Assembly: GCF_002592045.1 (NCBI RefSeq)
Contig: NZ_MEJG01000004.1
Span: forward strand, 124,001 to 188,000
Source: Parasaccharibacter apium
GTDB taxonomy: Bacteria > Pseudomonadota > Alphaproteobacteria > Acetobacterales > Acetobacteraceae
Direction of reading: 5' to 3'
DNA length: 64,000 nt
Shown here: one piece after another, positions 18,982-29,434 of the stretch
How positions within the stretch are numbered: the first letter of the stretch is position 1
How the letters are laid out: every line of letters begins with the position of its first letter
The notes under the pieces: generated by a model
Told to the model about the DNA's origin: nothing
The model's input: the letters and a program-made list of their open reading frames with translations, nothing else
Database searches by the model: none
Made by a program: the position numbers and the translations under genes

Positions 18982-19700
18982 TCCGTTTTGCTACTCTTCT
19001 CTGCGCCGCTATGGCCGCTGGGTCTGGCCTCTTTCTTTACACAAAGAAGCATGAGACCCTTGTGCTGAATCAAGATATCCGCAAAACGGTGGAGGAAACC
19101 CGTCGCGTCCAACAAGAGACGGCAATACTCCGCACACAATGGGCGTTGCTTAACCAGCCAGACCGCCTCTCTGCGCTATCGCAACGCGTGCTGCCTCAGC
19201 TAAAGCAGGTCGAGCCTACACAATTTGTGCAACTCACCAATTTGCGCGAACGTCTCCCCGCAATTAGCCATCATATGATCGCTATGACACCCGTACGAGA
19301 ACAAGCCCAACATACCCTAACAGCTCTCACCACGGCCTCTGCCCCTGCCGCAACACCGCATAATGCTGCACATAACCGTAACATCAGCACAACCACTGGG
19401 GCGGAGAAACAAACCGTCACAAATCATACTCTAGAGCAAGACCTCGCCTTGCTGAGTGAAACTGATGCCCCCAAACCAATACATCATCATCGTCATGATG
19501 CTGACCTAGCCCTCCACAAATCCCATATTGTGCCGGCCCATCCACATACAACATCTACAGACGATGTTGCTTGGCATCCAACCGCCTCTTCCCATCAAGG
19601 AGACCATCATAACCATGCAAGGGGCATCCATACGGCTGCTCTCTCAAATAGTGATGACGACCAAAGCCCTCTACCACCGCCTATCCCTCTAACAAATTAA
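18978..19700 (+). CDS. ftsL: FtsL-like division protein with a long His-rich tail
   Basis: Position between rsmH and ftsI and layout point to FtsL, the bitopic division protein that works with FtsB and FtsQ. A short cytoplasmic N-terminus leads into a membrane segment (residues 4-21), then a coiled-coil stretch at about 30-65 ([21 protein letters not shown]). The match is by context and topology, as FtsL sequence is poorly conserved. The protein is 240 residues, about twice the usual length. The extra part from about residue 110 is low-complexity and rich in His, Thr, Ala and Asp, with clusters such as HHHRHD and HQGDHHNH, and would lie in the periplasm. Confidence 0.8.
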   Translation: MIRFATLLCAAMAAGSGLFLYTKKHETLVLNQDIRKTVEETRRVQQETAILRTQWALLNQPDRLSALSQRVLPQLKQVEPTQFVQLTNLRERLPAISHHMIAMTPVREQAQHTLTALTTASAPAATPHNAAHNRNISTTTGAEKQTVTNHTLEQDLALLSETDAPKPIHHHRHDADLALHKSHIVPAHPHTTSTDDVAWHPTASSHQGDHHNHARGIHTAALSNSDDDQSPLPPPIPLTN

Positions 19701-19755
19701 AACGCGTACATTATCTTGCTCTCTCCCATAACCTAGTGATCGAACCTCCCTCCCC

Positions 19756-21708
19756 ATGGCCCCCAAACCCTCACGCAAGGCAGATGGTAAGAACTCTGCC
19801 CATGCCGCTCATAAGGAAAAGCGGAGGTTTATTCTCCTCCGTGGGGTGGAGGCTTATCGCCGCTGGCGCAATGACCGTAAGCAGAACCCTTTTAGCTGGT
19901 TAGAAACAAGCCATAATCGGCTCATTTATTTAGGGATGGGATTTCTCTTTCTTTATGGTGGGGTCGCGTTAAAGGCCCTCTTTGCCACAATCCTCACCCC
20001 TATGGCCCCGCTTCCTAATCAAGTCGGGGCGATTATTCCTGACATTCCCCACCCAGACCCTAAAGCCCTCGCTGGCAGTGGGTTTGTACTGCCTAATATT
20101 CAACGCGCTACCATTACAGACCGTAACGGCCAGCCTTTGGCTCTCTCTCTGCCAGTTGTGCAAGTTTACGCCAACCCGATGGAAATTATTGAGCCTGAAG
20201 ATGTTGCCAAACAACTCCATTCCATATTGCCTAACCTAAATATCCCTGAGACCATTCGCCGCTTAAAGCAGAAAAAACAGTTCGTTTATCTCGCTCGCAA
20301 TATTGCCCCTGTTGATGAATTGGCAATTAATAATCTAGGCATCCCCGGCATTTATTTTGAGAATGGTGAACAACGCCATTACCCGCTTGGCACGCTTGCC
20401 GCGCAAATATTAGGGGCTGTGGATATTGATAATCACGGCATTGCAGGGGTGGAGAAATATTTTAATCAACGCCTCCTCAGCGACCGCACACCCCTGCGCC
20501 TCTCCCTTGATGCCCGCGTGCAAGCGGCAATGCGCGATGAACTTAATGAAGCCAAAACACGCTTCCGCGCTATTGGGGCCTCGGCCATCCTCATGGATGT
20601 CCATACGGGGGAAATCATCGCTATGATTAGCTTGCCTGATTATGATGCGAATGACTTCGCCCATGCCTCAGATGATGCACGCTTTAACCGTGCGGTAACA
20701 GGTATGTATGAGCCGGGATCGACCTTTAAGCTACAAACAGCAGCCATGGCGTTACAGCTTGGGGTAGCGCATCCGTGGGACCAATTCTCTACCATTCCTA
20801 TCAAGGTGGGGCGGTTTAAAATCTCCGACTTAAAGACCGACCATTTCGCCCCTTGGCTGGCTCTGCCATCGGTCATGGCGTTTTCCTCCAACCCAGCTTC
20901 AGCTCATATTGCCCTAGATGTCGGGCGGGAACGCCAACATGATTGGCTTAAAAATATGGGCTTCCTCGACCGCGTCCCAGTCGAACTCCCCGAGGCGGGC
21001 CGTCCCATCGTCCCTTCCCTCAAAAATTGGGGGGAAACCACCGTTATGACCGTAGGCTTTGGTCACGGTGTTGCGGAATCCCCACTCGCTATCGTCCGTG
21101 GGACAGCCACAACGGGAAATGGTGGGTACCTCGTCACCCCTACACTCTTAGCCCGCGAGCATCTAAATGATGATGTCGTGATGGCTGAGGAGGAGAAAGG
21201 CCCACATCTCATCTCCACCCATAATGCAGACCTATTACGGCGTATTTTACGGCTCGTTGTTACAAAAGGCATCGGTAAAAAGGCCGAAAGCCCCGGTTAT
21301 CTCGTTGGAGGGAAAACCGGCACGGCAGAGAAAATCGGGGCACATGGCGGGTACCTTAAACACGTCAATATTACCGCCTTTACCGGCATGTTCCCCATGA
21401 ACGCCCCACGCTATGCACTCTATGTCATGCTGGATGCCCCCCAAGGTACGGCAGAAACCCATGGCTGGACAACCGCCGGCTGGATTGCCGCACCGACATT
21501 CTCCAAAATCGTCACACGCGTTGCCCCTATGCTGGGCCTCTTTCCCGCCCCGCCGGAGAAGGCCCAGCAGCTTGATGACCAACTCGCCCTTGCTTTGACC
21601 CCACCCGTCCCGCCGGGAGTGCGTCGCCCCCTTGGCCCTGGTAATGACCCCGGCGCGGCGGCTGTTAATCGCCTCGCTGCTAAACATACCCCTCATCACG
21701 CTCATTAG
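19756..21708 (+). CDS. ftsI: Peptidoglycan D,D-transpeptidase FtsI (PBP3)
   Basis: Septal class B penicillin-binding protein, 650 residues. A basic cytoplasmic tail leads to a membrane anchor at about residues 56-78. The dimerisation domain follows, then the transpeptidase domain with S322 in STFK, the second motif SSN and KTGTAEK as the third. It cross-links septal murein together with FtsW. The 55-base gap from ftsL is one of the larger ones in the cluster. Confidence 0.95.
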   Translation: MAPKPSRKADGKNSAHAAHKEKRRFILLRGVEAYRRWRNDRKQNPFSWLETSHNRLIYLGMGFLFLYGGVALKALFATILTPMAPLPNQVGAIIPDIPHPDPKALAGSGFVLPNIQRATITDRNGQPLALSLPVVQVYANPMEIIEPEDVAKQLHSILPNLNIPETIRRLKQKKQFVYLARNIAPVDELAINNLGIPGIYFENGEQRHYPLGTLAAQILGAVDIDNHGIAGVEKYFNQRLLSDRTPLRLSLDARVQAAMRDELNEAKTRFRAIGASAILMDVHTGEIIAMISLPDYDANDFAHASDDARFNRAVTGMYEPGSTFKLQTAAMALQLGVAHPWDQFSTIPIKVGRFKISDLKTDHFAPWLALPSVMAFSSNPASAHIALDVGRERQHDWLKNMGFLDRVPVELPEAGRPIVPSLKNWGETTVMTVGFGHGVAESPLAIVRGTATTGNGGYLVTPTLLAREHLNDDVVMAEEEKGPHLISTHNADLLRRILRLVVTKGIGKKAESPGYLVGGKTGTAEKIGAHGGYLKHVNITAFTGMFPMNAPRYALYVMLDAPQGTAETHGWTTAGWIAAPTFSKIVTRVAPMLGLFPAPPEKAQQLDDQLALALTPPVPPGVRRPLGPGNDPGAAAVNRLAAKHTPHHAH

Positions 21709-21717
21709 GCCCTGCTC

Positions 21718-23205
21718 ATGAAACTCTCTGCCTTACTCCATCGCTACGCTCTCTCCTCCCCCAGCACGCATGACCCCCTCATCACCGCAATCACGGCTGA
21801 TAGTCGGCAGGTCAAAGCGGGGAGCCTCTTTGTCGCCCTAAGCGGCCATAAACATGATGGGCGAGACTTCATCCCCGCCGCGATTGCCCAAGGGGCAGCC
21901 GCAATCATCCTTGCCCCCAAACAAGGGGAAACCCTCCCGCCGGAGCGACATGAAAACGGCCATACAGCCCCCCTCATCCCTGTAGCGGACCCAGCCCATT
22001 TCCTCGCCCGAGCGGCCGCTTACCTCGCAGGGCCACAACCAGCACATATCACCGCCATTACGGGGACAAATGGCAAAAGCAGCACGGCTGACTTCCTCCG
22101 CCAGCTTTATCAACTCCGCCATTATAAAGCTGCCAGCCTCGGCACGTTAGGCCTCATCAGCGATGTAGAGATGCCCCCTCTGCCAGCCTTAACCACGCCT
22201 GATGCTGTTAGCTTAGCAACAACACTCGCGCGCCTAAAAACCTATGGTGTTGAGCATGTCGCCTTAGAGGCATCATCCCACGGGCTTCATCAAAAACGGC
22301 TTGATGGCGTGGCCATTACCGCAGCAGGTTTTTCCAACCTCACGCGTGATCATCTCGATTATCATCACACGATGGAGGACTATCGAGACGCTAAGCTCTC
22401 CCTCTTTAGCACCCTATTGCCGGAAGGGGGGCTTGCGGTCATCAATGATGATATAGATGTTGAGAGCCGAGACGCCCTCCAGCATATTGCCGCAAAACGC
22501 GCTCTAAAACTCCGCACAGTCGGCACAAAGGGTGAGACAATCCGCCTTCTCGATGCGCAACCAACCCCACATGGGCAAGACCTCACCATCCAGCTTTATG
22601 GCCGTACATTACCGCCTATTCACTTCCCACTGCCGGGGCGGTTCCAAGCGGAAAATGCATTGCTTGCCGCCGCTCTTTGCTGGGAGCATGAGGAGGAAGC
22701 AGATGCCATCATCGCCCTGCTTCCTCATTTAAAAGGGGTGCCGGGCCGTTGTGAACCGGTCGCAACCCTCCCTAATGGGGCCTGCGCTTATGTTGATTAC
22801 GCCCATACACCTGATGCATTAGAGCATGTTCTCCTCAGCCTCCGCCCCCACGCAGCGGGGCGGTTGGTGGTGGTCTTTGGTGCAGGAGGCGACCGCGACA
22901 AAGGCAAACGCCCTCTCATGGGGCAGATTGCCGCTCATCTCGCTGATGAGGTCATCATTACTGATGATAACCCCCGCAGCGAAGACCCCGCCACTATCCG
23001 TGCCGCCATCCGCGCGACAGCTCCCCAAGCGCAGGAGATTGGTAACCGCAAAGACGCTATCCAAACCGCTCTTGAGAGCCTCAGAGAAGGTGATGTGCTG
23101 CTCATCGCTGGGAAAGGCCATGAGACGGGCCAGATTATCAACGGGGTAACCCATCCTTTTGATGACCGTACACTCACAGCCGCCCTCGCTGCGGAGTTAT
23201 CATGA
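21718..23205 (+). CDS. murE: UDP-MurNAc-L-Ala-D-Glu:meso-diaminopimelate ligase
   Basis: MurE, 495 residues, ATP-dependent addition of the third stem-peptide residue in the cytoplasm. The ATP loop is GTNGKSS at about residue 115. The motif DNPR (ITDDNPRSEDP near residue 422) is the signature for meso-diaminopimelate rather than lysine. GKGHETGQ lies near the C-terminus. It overlaps murF by 4 bases. Confidence 0.97.
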   Translation: MKLSALLHRYALSSPSTHDPLITAITADSRQVKAGSLFVALSGHKHDGRDFIPAAIAQGAAAIILAPKQGETLPPERHENGHTAPLIPVADPAHFLARAAAYLAGPQPAHITAITGTNGKSSTADFLRQLYQLRHYKAASLGTLGLISDVEMPPLPALTTPDAVSLATTLARLKTYGVEHVALEASSHGLHQKRLDGVAITAAGFSNLTRDHLDYHHTMEDYRDAKLSLFSTLLPEGGLAVINDDIDVESRDALQHIAAKRALKLRTVGTKGETIRLLDAQPTPHGQDLTIQLYGRTLPPIHFPLPGRFQAENALLAAALCWEHEEEADAIIALLPHLKGVPGRCEPVATLPNGACAYVDYAHTPDALEHVLLSLRPHAAGRLVVVFGAGGDRDKGKRPLMGQIAAHLADEVIITDDNPRSEDPATIRAAIRATAPQAQEIGNRKDAIQTALESLREGDVLLIAGKGHETGQIINGVTHPFDDRTLTAALAAELS

Positions 23206-24617
23206 TGCCCACCAGCACAGCCCCACTTTGGACAAGCCAAGACCTCCGCAACGCCACACAAGGCCGGCTCACCGGTGATGTGCATGTCCGTGCTGTCTGT
23301 ATTGATACGCGCAGCCTCCAACCGGGGGACCTTTTTATTGCACTCATTGGCCATAATGCGGATGGGCACCAATATCTCAAGCAGGCTTTAGAGCATGGCG
23401 CGGCCTGCGTTATGGCGCATGATGGTGCGGCCATTGCTAAAGCTGGCTTAACCGATGACCCCCGCCTCCTCCTCGTCTCGGACACGATGCAGGCCCTAGA
23501 GGCATTAGGGCGTTATCGCCGTGCTCAGTTTAAAGGCAAGGCCATTGCCATCACAGGGAGCGTAGGCAAAACCACAACCAAAAACATGCTCGCCACAGCC
23601 TTAGCCGCTTATGGGAAGGTTCATGCCTCGGTGGCTTCCTTTAACAACCATTGGGGCGTCCCCCTTACCTTAGCGCGCTTACCTCAAGACGCTGCCTTTT
23701 GCATTAGCGAAGTAGGCATGAACCACCCTGGCGAGATTGCCCCTCTAGTGGCTCAAATCCGCCCCGATATTGGCCTTATTACTACCATCGGGAGCGCGCA
23801 TCTCGGCCATATGGGCAGCCTTAACGCCATCGCTGCGGAAAAAGCCAGCCTCTTTGCGGCTCTACCAGCGGGTGGAACGGCCCTCTACCCAGAAGAAGCC
23901 GCGCAATTCCCCGCTGTCACCCAGGCTATCCCACAAGATGTCTCCCTCTGGCAGGTGGGGACAACGTCTCATGCAACCATTCATTGTGATGAGCTGCACT
24001 GCACCGCCACGGGGAGCCAACTTCATCTCTCCACGCCGGCGGGGGAGGCACAGCTTACACTTACAGCCCCGGGGCCTCACCTCGCCCGCAATGCCGCTCT
24101 AGCTCTTGGTGCAGTGGCTGCTTTGGGCCTTCCGCCCCAGGCGGGGGCCACGGCTTTACGCCACTTCCAGCCCGAGGCGGGGCGTGGGCAACAACGGCTT
24201 TTACCCGGTGAAATCACCTTATTGGATGAAAGCTATAATGCCTCCGGCCCCAGCATACGTGCAGCACTGGAGACGCTAAGCTTAATGCCCGCCCCCCGCC
24301 ATATTGCCGCCCTGGGGGATATACGCGAGCTCGGCACCTTTGCCGCAGAGGAGCATCGTGCCCTAGCCCAACCGTTAACAGAGCATAACATCCTTACTTT
24401 TTGTTGTGGCCCGCATATGAAATCCCTTTACGAGGCCCTTCCCCGATCCCTACAGGGCGGTTATGCTGAGACATCAACCCAACTTGCCCTTCTTCTACGC
24501 CCTGCTTTGCAGAAGGGGGACATTTTGCTTGTAAAGGGCAGCTTGGGAAGCCGTATGCGTGACCTCATTGCGTTATTAGACCAACCCGAATCATCCCACA
24601 GCCCAGAGTCCGCCTAA
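23202..24617 (+). CDS. murF: UDP-MurNAc-tripeptide:D-Ala-D-Ala ligase
   Basis: MurF, 471 residues, adds D-Ala-D-Ala to complete the UDP-MurNAc-pentapeptide. The ATP loop is GSVGKTTTK at about residue 120, then [11 protein letters not shown] and [10 protein letters not shown], both typical of Mur[16 protein letters not shown] marks the C-terminal domain. It starts inside the end of murE and its TAA shares one base with the mraY ATG. Confidence 0.96.
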   Translation: MMPTSTAPLWTSQDLRNATQGRLTGDVHVRAVCIDTRSLQPGDLFIALIGHNADGHQYLKQALEHGAACVMAHDGAAIAKAGLTDDPRLLLVSDTMQALEALGRYRRAQFKGKAIAITGSVGKTTTKNMLATALAAYGKVHASVASFNNHWGVPLTLARLPQDAAFCISEVGMNHPGEIAPLVAQIRPDIGLITTIGSAHLGHMGSLNAIAAEKASLFAALPAGGTALYPEEAAQFPAVTQAIPQDVSLWQVGTTSHATIHCDELHCTATGSQLHLSTPAGEAQLTLTAPGPHLARNAALALGAVAALGLPPQAGATALRHFQPEAGRGQQRLLPGEITLLDESYNASGPSIRAALETLSLMPAPRHIAALGDIRELGTFAAEEHRALAQPLTEHNILTFCCGPHMKSLYEALPRSLQGGYAETSTQLALLLRPALQKGDILLVKGSLGSRMRDLIALLDQPESSHSPESA

Positions 24618-25708
24618 TGCTGTTTAACCTCCTTGCCGCTCCCTATTCTTCCCATGGTGGCCTGCTCAACCTACTGCATTATATGACCTTTCGGGCCGGA
24701 TGTGCTTGCTTAACGGCATTAATCATCTCCCTCCTCTTGGGGAAACCTTTTATTGCCCAGCTTAAACGCATTCAACGGCAAGGCCAGCCCATCCGCGCTT
24801 TAGGGCCAGAACGCCATATTTTGGAGAAAGCAGGCACCCCCACAATGGGCGGGGGTCTTATTCTTTTCTCCCTCGCTCTCTCCACCCTATTATGGGCAGA
24901 TTTACGCGATGGTTTTGTGTGGGCTGTCTTACTCACCACGCTAGGCTTTGGCGCTATTGGCTTTGCAGATGATTACCTCAAACTCGCCAAGGGCAATAGC
25001 AAAGGAGTTTCTAAAAAACTCCGCCTCGGTGGGGAGTTCCTCATCTCTTGTCTTGCAGGCATTGCGATGGAGGCCCTCACCCCGCCAGAGTTCCGCAATG
25101 CGGTGGCCTTTCCCTTTACAAAAACCTTCATGTTGCATTTGGGCTATGTGTTCCCCCTCTTTGCAATGGTCACCATCACAGGTTTTGGTAATGCGGTAAA
25201 CCTCACTGATGGGCTTGATGGCCTCGCTACCGTCCCCTCCATCATCGCTGCTTTGGTCTTTGCCTTAATCGCCTATCTGGTTGGTAACCACGTCTTTGCA
25301 GATTATCTTCAGCTTCATCACGTCCCTGGCACGGGGGAGCTAAGCATCTTCTGCGCGGCTCTCATTGGGGCGGGTTTGGGCTTCTTATGGTTCAATGCCC
25401 CCCCGGCAGAGGTCTTTATGGGCGATACCGGCTCCCTAGCCCTTGGTGGGGCTTTAGGCGCGGTGTCCGTAGCGGTTAAGCACGAGCTAGTCCTCTGCCT
25501 CGTAGGGGGGTTGTTTGTAGTGGAAACCATCTCCGTCATTCTCCAAGTCTTTTGGTTCCGCCGGACGGGGAAACGTATTTTCCTTATGGCTCCCCTCCAC
25601 CATCATTTTGAGAAAATGGGCTGGCAAGAGCCAAAGATTGTCGTACGCTTTTGGATTGTCGCTATCATCTTGGGGCTATGTGGCCTCGCTACATTGAAGA
25701 TACGCTAA
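24617..25708 (+). CDS. mraY: Phospho-MurNAc-pentapeptide transferase
   Basis: MraY, 363 residues with about ten membrane segments, transfers phospho-MurNAc-pentapeptide to undecaprenyl phosphate to give lipid I. Catalytic aspartates are in FADDYLK and NLTDGLDGL, and [12 protein letters not shown] plus the histidine motif APLHHHFE are all present. The start overlaps murF by one base. Confidence 0.97.
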   Translation: MLFNLLAAPYSSHGGLLNLLHYMTFRAGCACLTALIISLLLGKPFIAQLKRIQRQGQPIRALGPERHILEKAGTPTMGGGLILFSLALSTLLWADLRDGFVWAVLLTTLGFGAIGFADDYLKLAKGNSKGVSKKLRLGGEFLISCLAGIAMEALTPPEFRNAVAFPFTKTFMLHLGYVFPLFAMVTITGFGNAVNLTDGLDGLATVPSIIAALVFALIAYLVGNHVFADYLQLHHVPGTGELSIFCAALIGAGLGFLWFNAPPAEVFMGDTGSLALGGALGAVSVAVKHELVLCLVGGLFVVETISVILQVFWFRRTGKRIFLMAPLHHHFEKMGWQEPKIVVRFWIVAIILGLCGLATLKIR

Positions 25709-25710
25709 TC

Positions 25711-27087
25711 ATGGCCCATCCCACATCACCTCCCCCCTCATCATGGCCTAAAACCCTCCTCTCCGGGCAGCGTTATGCTGTATGCGGGCTAGGGCGTAAT
25801 GGAGCTGCTGTTGTGGAAGCCCTCCTCGCTATGGGGGCGGAGGTTCATGCGTGGGATGACAATAACCCTACCCTCTCTAAGGCCCTGACCGTCCATCCCA
25901 GCCTCACACTGGCCCCACTTGATGACCTCACCGGCTTTACAGCCCTCATCCTCTCACCCGGCATTGCCCATCATCTACCGCAACCACACCCTACGGCACG
26001 CCTTGCTCAAAAGCAGCACATCCCCATCCTCTCCGATGCGGAGTTGCTCTGGCAGGTCACCCGCAAAGCAGGCTCTAAAGCGCGCTTTGTCTCCATCACG
26101 GGGACCAATGGCAAGTCCACCACTACGGCTCTATTAACCCATATCCTCACCGAGGCCGGTATTCCTGCTTATTGTGGCGGTAATTTCGGCACGGCCTCTC
26201 TGGCCTTACCGCCCCTTAGCGATGATGGTGTTTATGTTATCGAGATGTCCTCTTACATGCTCGAGCGTCTGGAGCATTATCACGCTTGTGCGGCTGTCCT
26301 CCTCAATTTAACACCTGACCATCTCGACCGTCATGGCTCTATGGAGGGCTATCTCACCGCCAAAGCTCATGTATTTGATAATATGACCAAAGGCGACCTC
26401 GCCCTTTTAGGAGAGGCTGCCTCATGGAGCAAACCCCTCCAAGCCCGCCTGACCTCCCAGGGGCTAGACGTCCATACTCTTACTATCACCGATGCCCTTT
26501 CCCCGGAGGATGCCCCCTTCCTACCCGGCCCGCATAATGCCCAGAATATTGAAGCCTGCCGCCTCATAGCGCGTCATCTTGGCCTCTCTGATGCGAGCAT
26601 TGCCCGTGGCATACGCAGCTTCCCCGGGTTAGACCATCGCCTACAACATATCGCAGAGGCAAAGGGCATCGCTTTTATCAATGATAGCAAAGCCACCAAT
26701 GCGGAAGCCAGCTTCCACGCTCTGCGGGCTTTTCCTCATCTTTTATGGATTGCTGGCGGTATAGCTAAAGAGGGTGGCATTACAAATCTCGCCCCGGTTT
26801 TAGGGCATGTCCACCGCGCCTTCCTCATTGGGCAGGATGCCCCCCTCCTGGCCGAGACGCTTAAAGCCCATAATATAGCTTTTGAAATCAGCACAACGTT
26901 GGAGCAAGCCACCCGCGCCGCTTGGGCCTATGCACAAGCCAGTACCACCCCCTTACCGATTATTCTCTCCCCCGCTTGCGCGAGTTTTGACCAATTTCGT
27001 AATTTTGAGGAACGTGGCACAGCCTTTGCCACCCTCGCACACACGCTCTGCCATGCCGACTGCCCTGCTGAGGAGGAAGCCCGCTAA
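25711..27087 (+). CDS. murD: UDP-MurNAc-L-alanine:D-glutamate ligase
   Basis: MurD, 458 residues. The N-terminal Rossmann part begins [17 protein letters not shown]. The ATP loop is [11 protein letters not shown] and the Mur-ligase motif [12 protein letters not shown] follows. NDSKATN and [11 protein letters not shown] mark the C-terminal domain. A longer frame starts at 25651 but would run 58 bases into mraY; the ATG at 25711, 2 bases past the mraY stop, fits cluster spacing and family length. The start lacks a strong ribosome-binding site, consistent with coupling to mraY. It overlaps ftsW by one base. Confidence 0.95.
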   Translation: MAHPTSPPPSSWPKTLLSGQRYAVCGLGRNGAAVVEALLAMGAEVHAWDDNNPTLSKALTVHPSLTLAPLDDLTGFTALILSPGIAHHLPQPHPTARLAQKQHIPILSDAELLWQVTRKAGSKARFVSITGTNGKSTTTALLTHILTEAGIPAYCGGNFGTASLALPPLSDDGVYVIEMSSYMLERLEHYHACAAVLLNLTPDHLDRHGSMEGYLTAKAHVFDNMTKGDLALLGEAASWSKPLQARLTSQGLDVHTLTITDALSPEDAPFLPGPHNAQNIEACRLIARHLGLSDASIARGIRSFPGLDHRLQHIAEAKGIAFINDSKATNAEASFHALRAFPHLLWIAGGIAKEGGITNLAPVLGHVHRAFLIGQDAPLLAETLKAHNIAFEISTTLEQATRAAWAYAQASTTPLPIILSPACASFDQFRNFEERGTAFATLAHTLCHADCPAEEEAR

Positions 27088-28286
27088 TGGCTCTATCCGA
27101 CCGCACGAACAACTCCCACCATGCCCAATGGTGGCGTAGTCTCGACCATGTAAGCCTTAGCTGCGTTGGTGCGCTCATCGCCCTTGGCTATATCCTCATG
27201 CTCGCCGCAAGTCCTGCTGTGGCCCACCGCATTGGGGCCTCACGCAATATGTTCATCCTCAAACAAGTGGTCTTTTTGGCCTTAGCGGGGGCGGTCGTCA
27301 TCGTCACATCCCGCCTGACCCCGCGCATGGTGTTACGCATTGCGCTCATTGGCGGGGTCATGGCCTTGGGAGCCACCTTCATGACGCTCATCCATGGGAT
27401 GGAAATTAAAGGCGCGCGCCGCTGGATTGCCCTACCCTTAATGTCTGTGCAGCCTTCGGAGTTTCTAAAGCCCTGCTTCGCCGTTGTGACGGGGTGGCTA
27501 CTTAACCTTCGTTATGAAAAAACCCTCTCTAATGGTTGGCGATTTCCGGGGCGTTTGGTCGCTTGTGGTGTTTATCTGGTCATTGCTGCACTCCTCCAAG
27601 CCCAACCAGATATTGGGATGCTGTCTGTCATTAGCATGGTGTTCATCACCCAACTCTTTATTGATGGCTTGCCTATTATTGTCTTTGGTATGCTCGTCTC
27701 CGCAGCTTTAGGGGCTTTTGGTGTTGCGTATTTGGTGTTTGAGCATGTTCACTCCCGCGTGCAACGCTTCCTCCACCCCGATGTGGGGGACCATTACCAA
27801 ATTGATACCTCTATGCGTGCCTTTGGTAATGGCGGCTTGCTCGGGCGTGGGCCGGGGGAAGGCCGTGTTAAAGACCTCCTACCCGATGCTCATGCTGATT
27901 TTGTCTTTTCCGTCGCGGGGGAAGAATATGGCTTTGTCATGTGCCTTTTTATCATCGCGCTCTTTACTATCTTGGTCTTTTCCACGCTCAATCGCTTATT
28001 GGAGGAGAAGAACCCTTTTATCATCCTCTCCACAAGCGGGTTGATAACAGGCTTTGGCTTACAAGCTTTTGTCAATATGGGGTCATCGCTACATTTAATC
28101 CCAACTAAAGGGATGACCTTACCGTTTATCTCCTATGGGGGAAGTTCCGCTCTCTCTGTTGCTTTAACAATCGGCATGGCCCTAGCCTTAACACGCCACC
28201 GCACAAAGCCAAGCCGTTTTACAACACCATCCTCCAACGCTACCACACACTTAACCGCGCCATCCAAAGAGAATCATAACGTATGA
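27087..28286 (+). CDS. ftsW: Septal peptidoglycan glycosyltransferase FtsW
   Basis: SEDS-family polymerase, 399 residues with about ten membrane segments, polymerises lipid II at the septum with FtsI. Family motifs include GARRWIALPLMSVQPSEFLKP, QPDIGM, the GNGGLLGRGPGEGR loop and LIPTKGMTLPFISYGGSS. The position between murD and murG identifies it as FtsW rather than RodA. It overlaps murG by 4 bases. Confidence 0.97.
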   Translation: MALSDRTNNSHHAQWWRSLDHVSLSCVGALIALGYILMLAASPAVAHRIGASRNMFILKQVVFLALAGAVVIVTSRLTPRMVLRIALIGGVMALGATFMTLIHGMEIKGARRWIALPLMSVQPSEFLKPCFAVVTGWLLNLRYEKTLSNGWRFPGRLVACGVYLVIAALLQAQPDIGMLSVISMVFITQLFIDGLPIIVFGMLVSAALGAFGVAYLVFEHVHSRVQRFLHPDVGDHYQIDTSMRAFGNGGLLGRGPGEGRVKDLLPDAHADFVFSVAGEEYGFVMCLFIIALFTILVFSTLNRLLEEKNPFIILSTSGLITGFGLQAFVNMGSSLHLIPTKGMTLPFISYGGSSALSVALTIGMALALTRHRTKPSRFTTPSSNATTHLTAPSKENHNV

Positions 28287-29395
28287 CAAACGCTCCCATC
28301 ATCATCGCCGCAGGGGGAACAGGCGGCCATTTTTTCCCCGCTGAAGCTTTGGGGGAAGAGCTCCAACGCCGCGGCTATCCCCTCATCCTCATGACAGACC
28401 CACGTCATAATCGCGCCGAGCAGGGTGTTTTTGCACATTATCCCCGTTATACGCTGGCCAGTAGCGGCGTGGCGGGTAAAAAACCGCTTGATAAATTCAA
28501 GGCTATTACGCGCTTATTATGGAGCTGCCTAAAAGCACGCAAGCTCATTGCTGTACATCACCCTACAGCAATTATCGGGTTTGGTGGCTACCCTTCCATC
28601 CCTCCACTTTTAGGCAGCCGCCTGCTCTGCCGTAACCGCCCTGCCCTCATCATCCATGAAGGCAACGCCATTCTTGGCCAAGCCAATGCTGTTCTCTCAC
28701 GCTTTGCCAATGCCATTGCCACCTCCTACCCACAGGTCATGCGCCTCCCTATTGGGAAAAAGGTCGTCCAAACAGGTATGCCCGTCCGCCCTGCACTTGA
28801 AGCCCTAGCTGATGAGCCTTACAGCCCACCCACCCTCCATACAAATGAGGAGCCCATCCATCTCCTCATCTGGGGTGGCTCTCTTGGTGCGCAGGTTTTT
28901 AGTACAGTCGTGCCACAAGCTCTCTGTAACTTACCTCAACATATCCGCATCCGCTTACATGTCACCCAGCAAGCCCATGAAGATATGGTCCCCGTATTGA
29001 CCAACTTGTACAAACAAGTCGGTATTACAGCGCACGTTACTCCCTTTATTAATGATGTCGCCTCCGAGCTTAAACAAGCTCATCTCGTCATCGGGCGGGC
29101 TGGTGGCTCCTCCGTGGCAGAACTCGCCATAGCAGGACGCCCCTCCATTATGGTGCCCCTCCCCATTGCTGCCTCTGATGAGCAAGGCTTCAACGCCCAA
29201 GCGATGGAGCGCGCAGGCGGGGGCTGGATGATTCGTCAGCGTGATTTCCAATCTGAAAAACTTTGTGACATGCTCCTCCATCTCTTTGAGCATCCTGATG
29301 AGTTGAGCCGTGCTGCCCATGCAGCACGAACCCTCCAACAGCGCCACGCTGCAAAAAAACTGGCCGACCTCGTTGAAGCCACTCTAAAAAGCTGA
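28283..29395 (+). CDS. murG: UDP-GlcNAc:lipid I GlcNAc transferase
   Basis: MurG, 370 residues, a GT28 enzyme that adds GlcNAc to lipid I on the inner face of the membrane, giving lipid II. Family signatures: AAGGTGGHFFPA at the N-terminus (G loop), GFGGYPSIPP, the acceptor motif HEGNAILGQAN, and GRAGGSSVAELAIAGRPSIMVPLP for the donor sugar. It is separated from murC by 39 bases containing a GGAG site. Confidence 0.97.
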   Translation: MTNAPIIIAAGGTGGHFFPAEALGEELQRRGYPLILMTDPRHNRAEQGVFAHYPRYTLASSGVAGKKPLDKFKAITRLLWSCLKARKLIAVHHPTAIIGFGGYPSIPPLLGSRLLCRNRPALIIHEGNAILGQANAVLSRFANAIATSYPQVMRLPIGKKVVQTGMPVRPALEALADEPYSPPTLHTNEEPIHLLIWGGSLGAQVFSTVVPQALCNLPQHIRIRLHVTQQAHEDMVPVLTNLYKQVGITAHVTPFINDVASELKQAHLVIGRAGGSSVAELAIAGRPSIMVPLPIAASDEQGFNAQAMERAGGGWMIRQRDFQSEKLCDMLLHLFEHPDELSRAAHAARTLQQRHAAKKLADLVEATLKS

Positions 29396-29434
29396 TTATC
29401 TGCCCTTCCCCCTCATTAATTGGAGTAACCCTTC

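Noticed and set aside
18486-19139. Long open frame antisense to rsmH and ftsL (217 codons)
   Set aside because: It mirrors the codon bias of rsmH; the translation is Arg/Ser/Ala-rich with no domain, while the plus strand encodes a clear methyltransferase.
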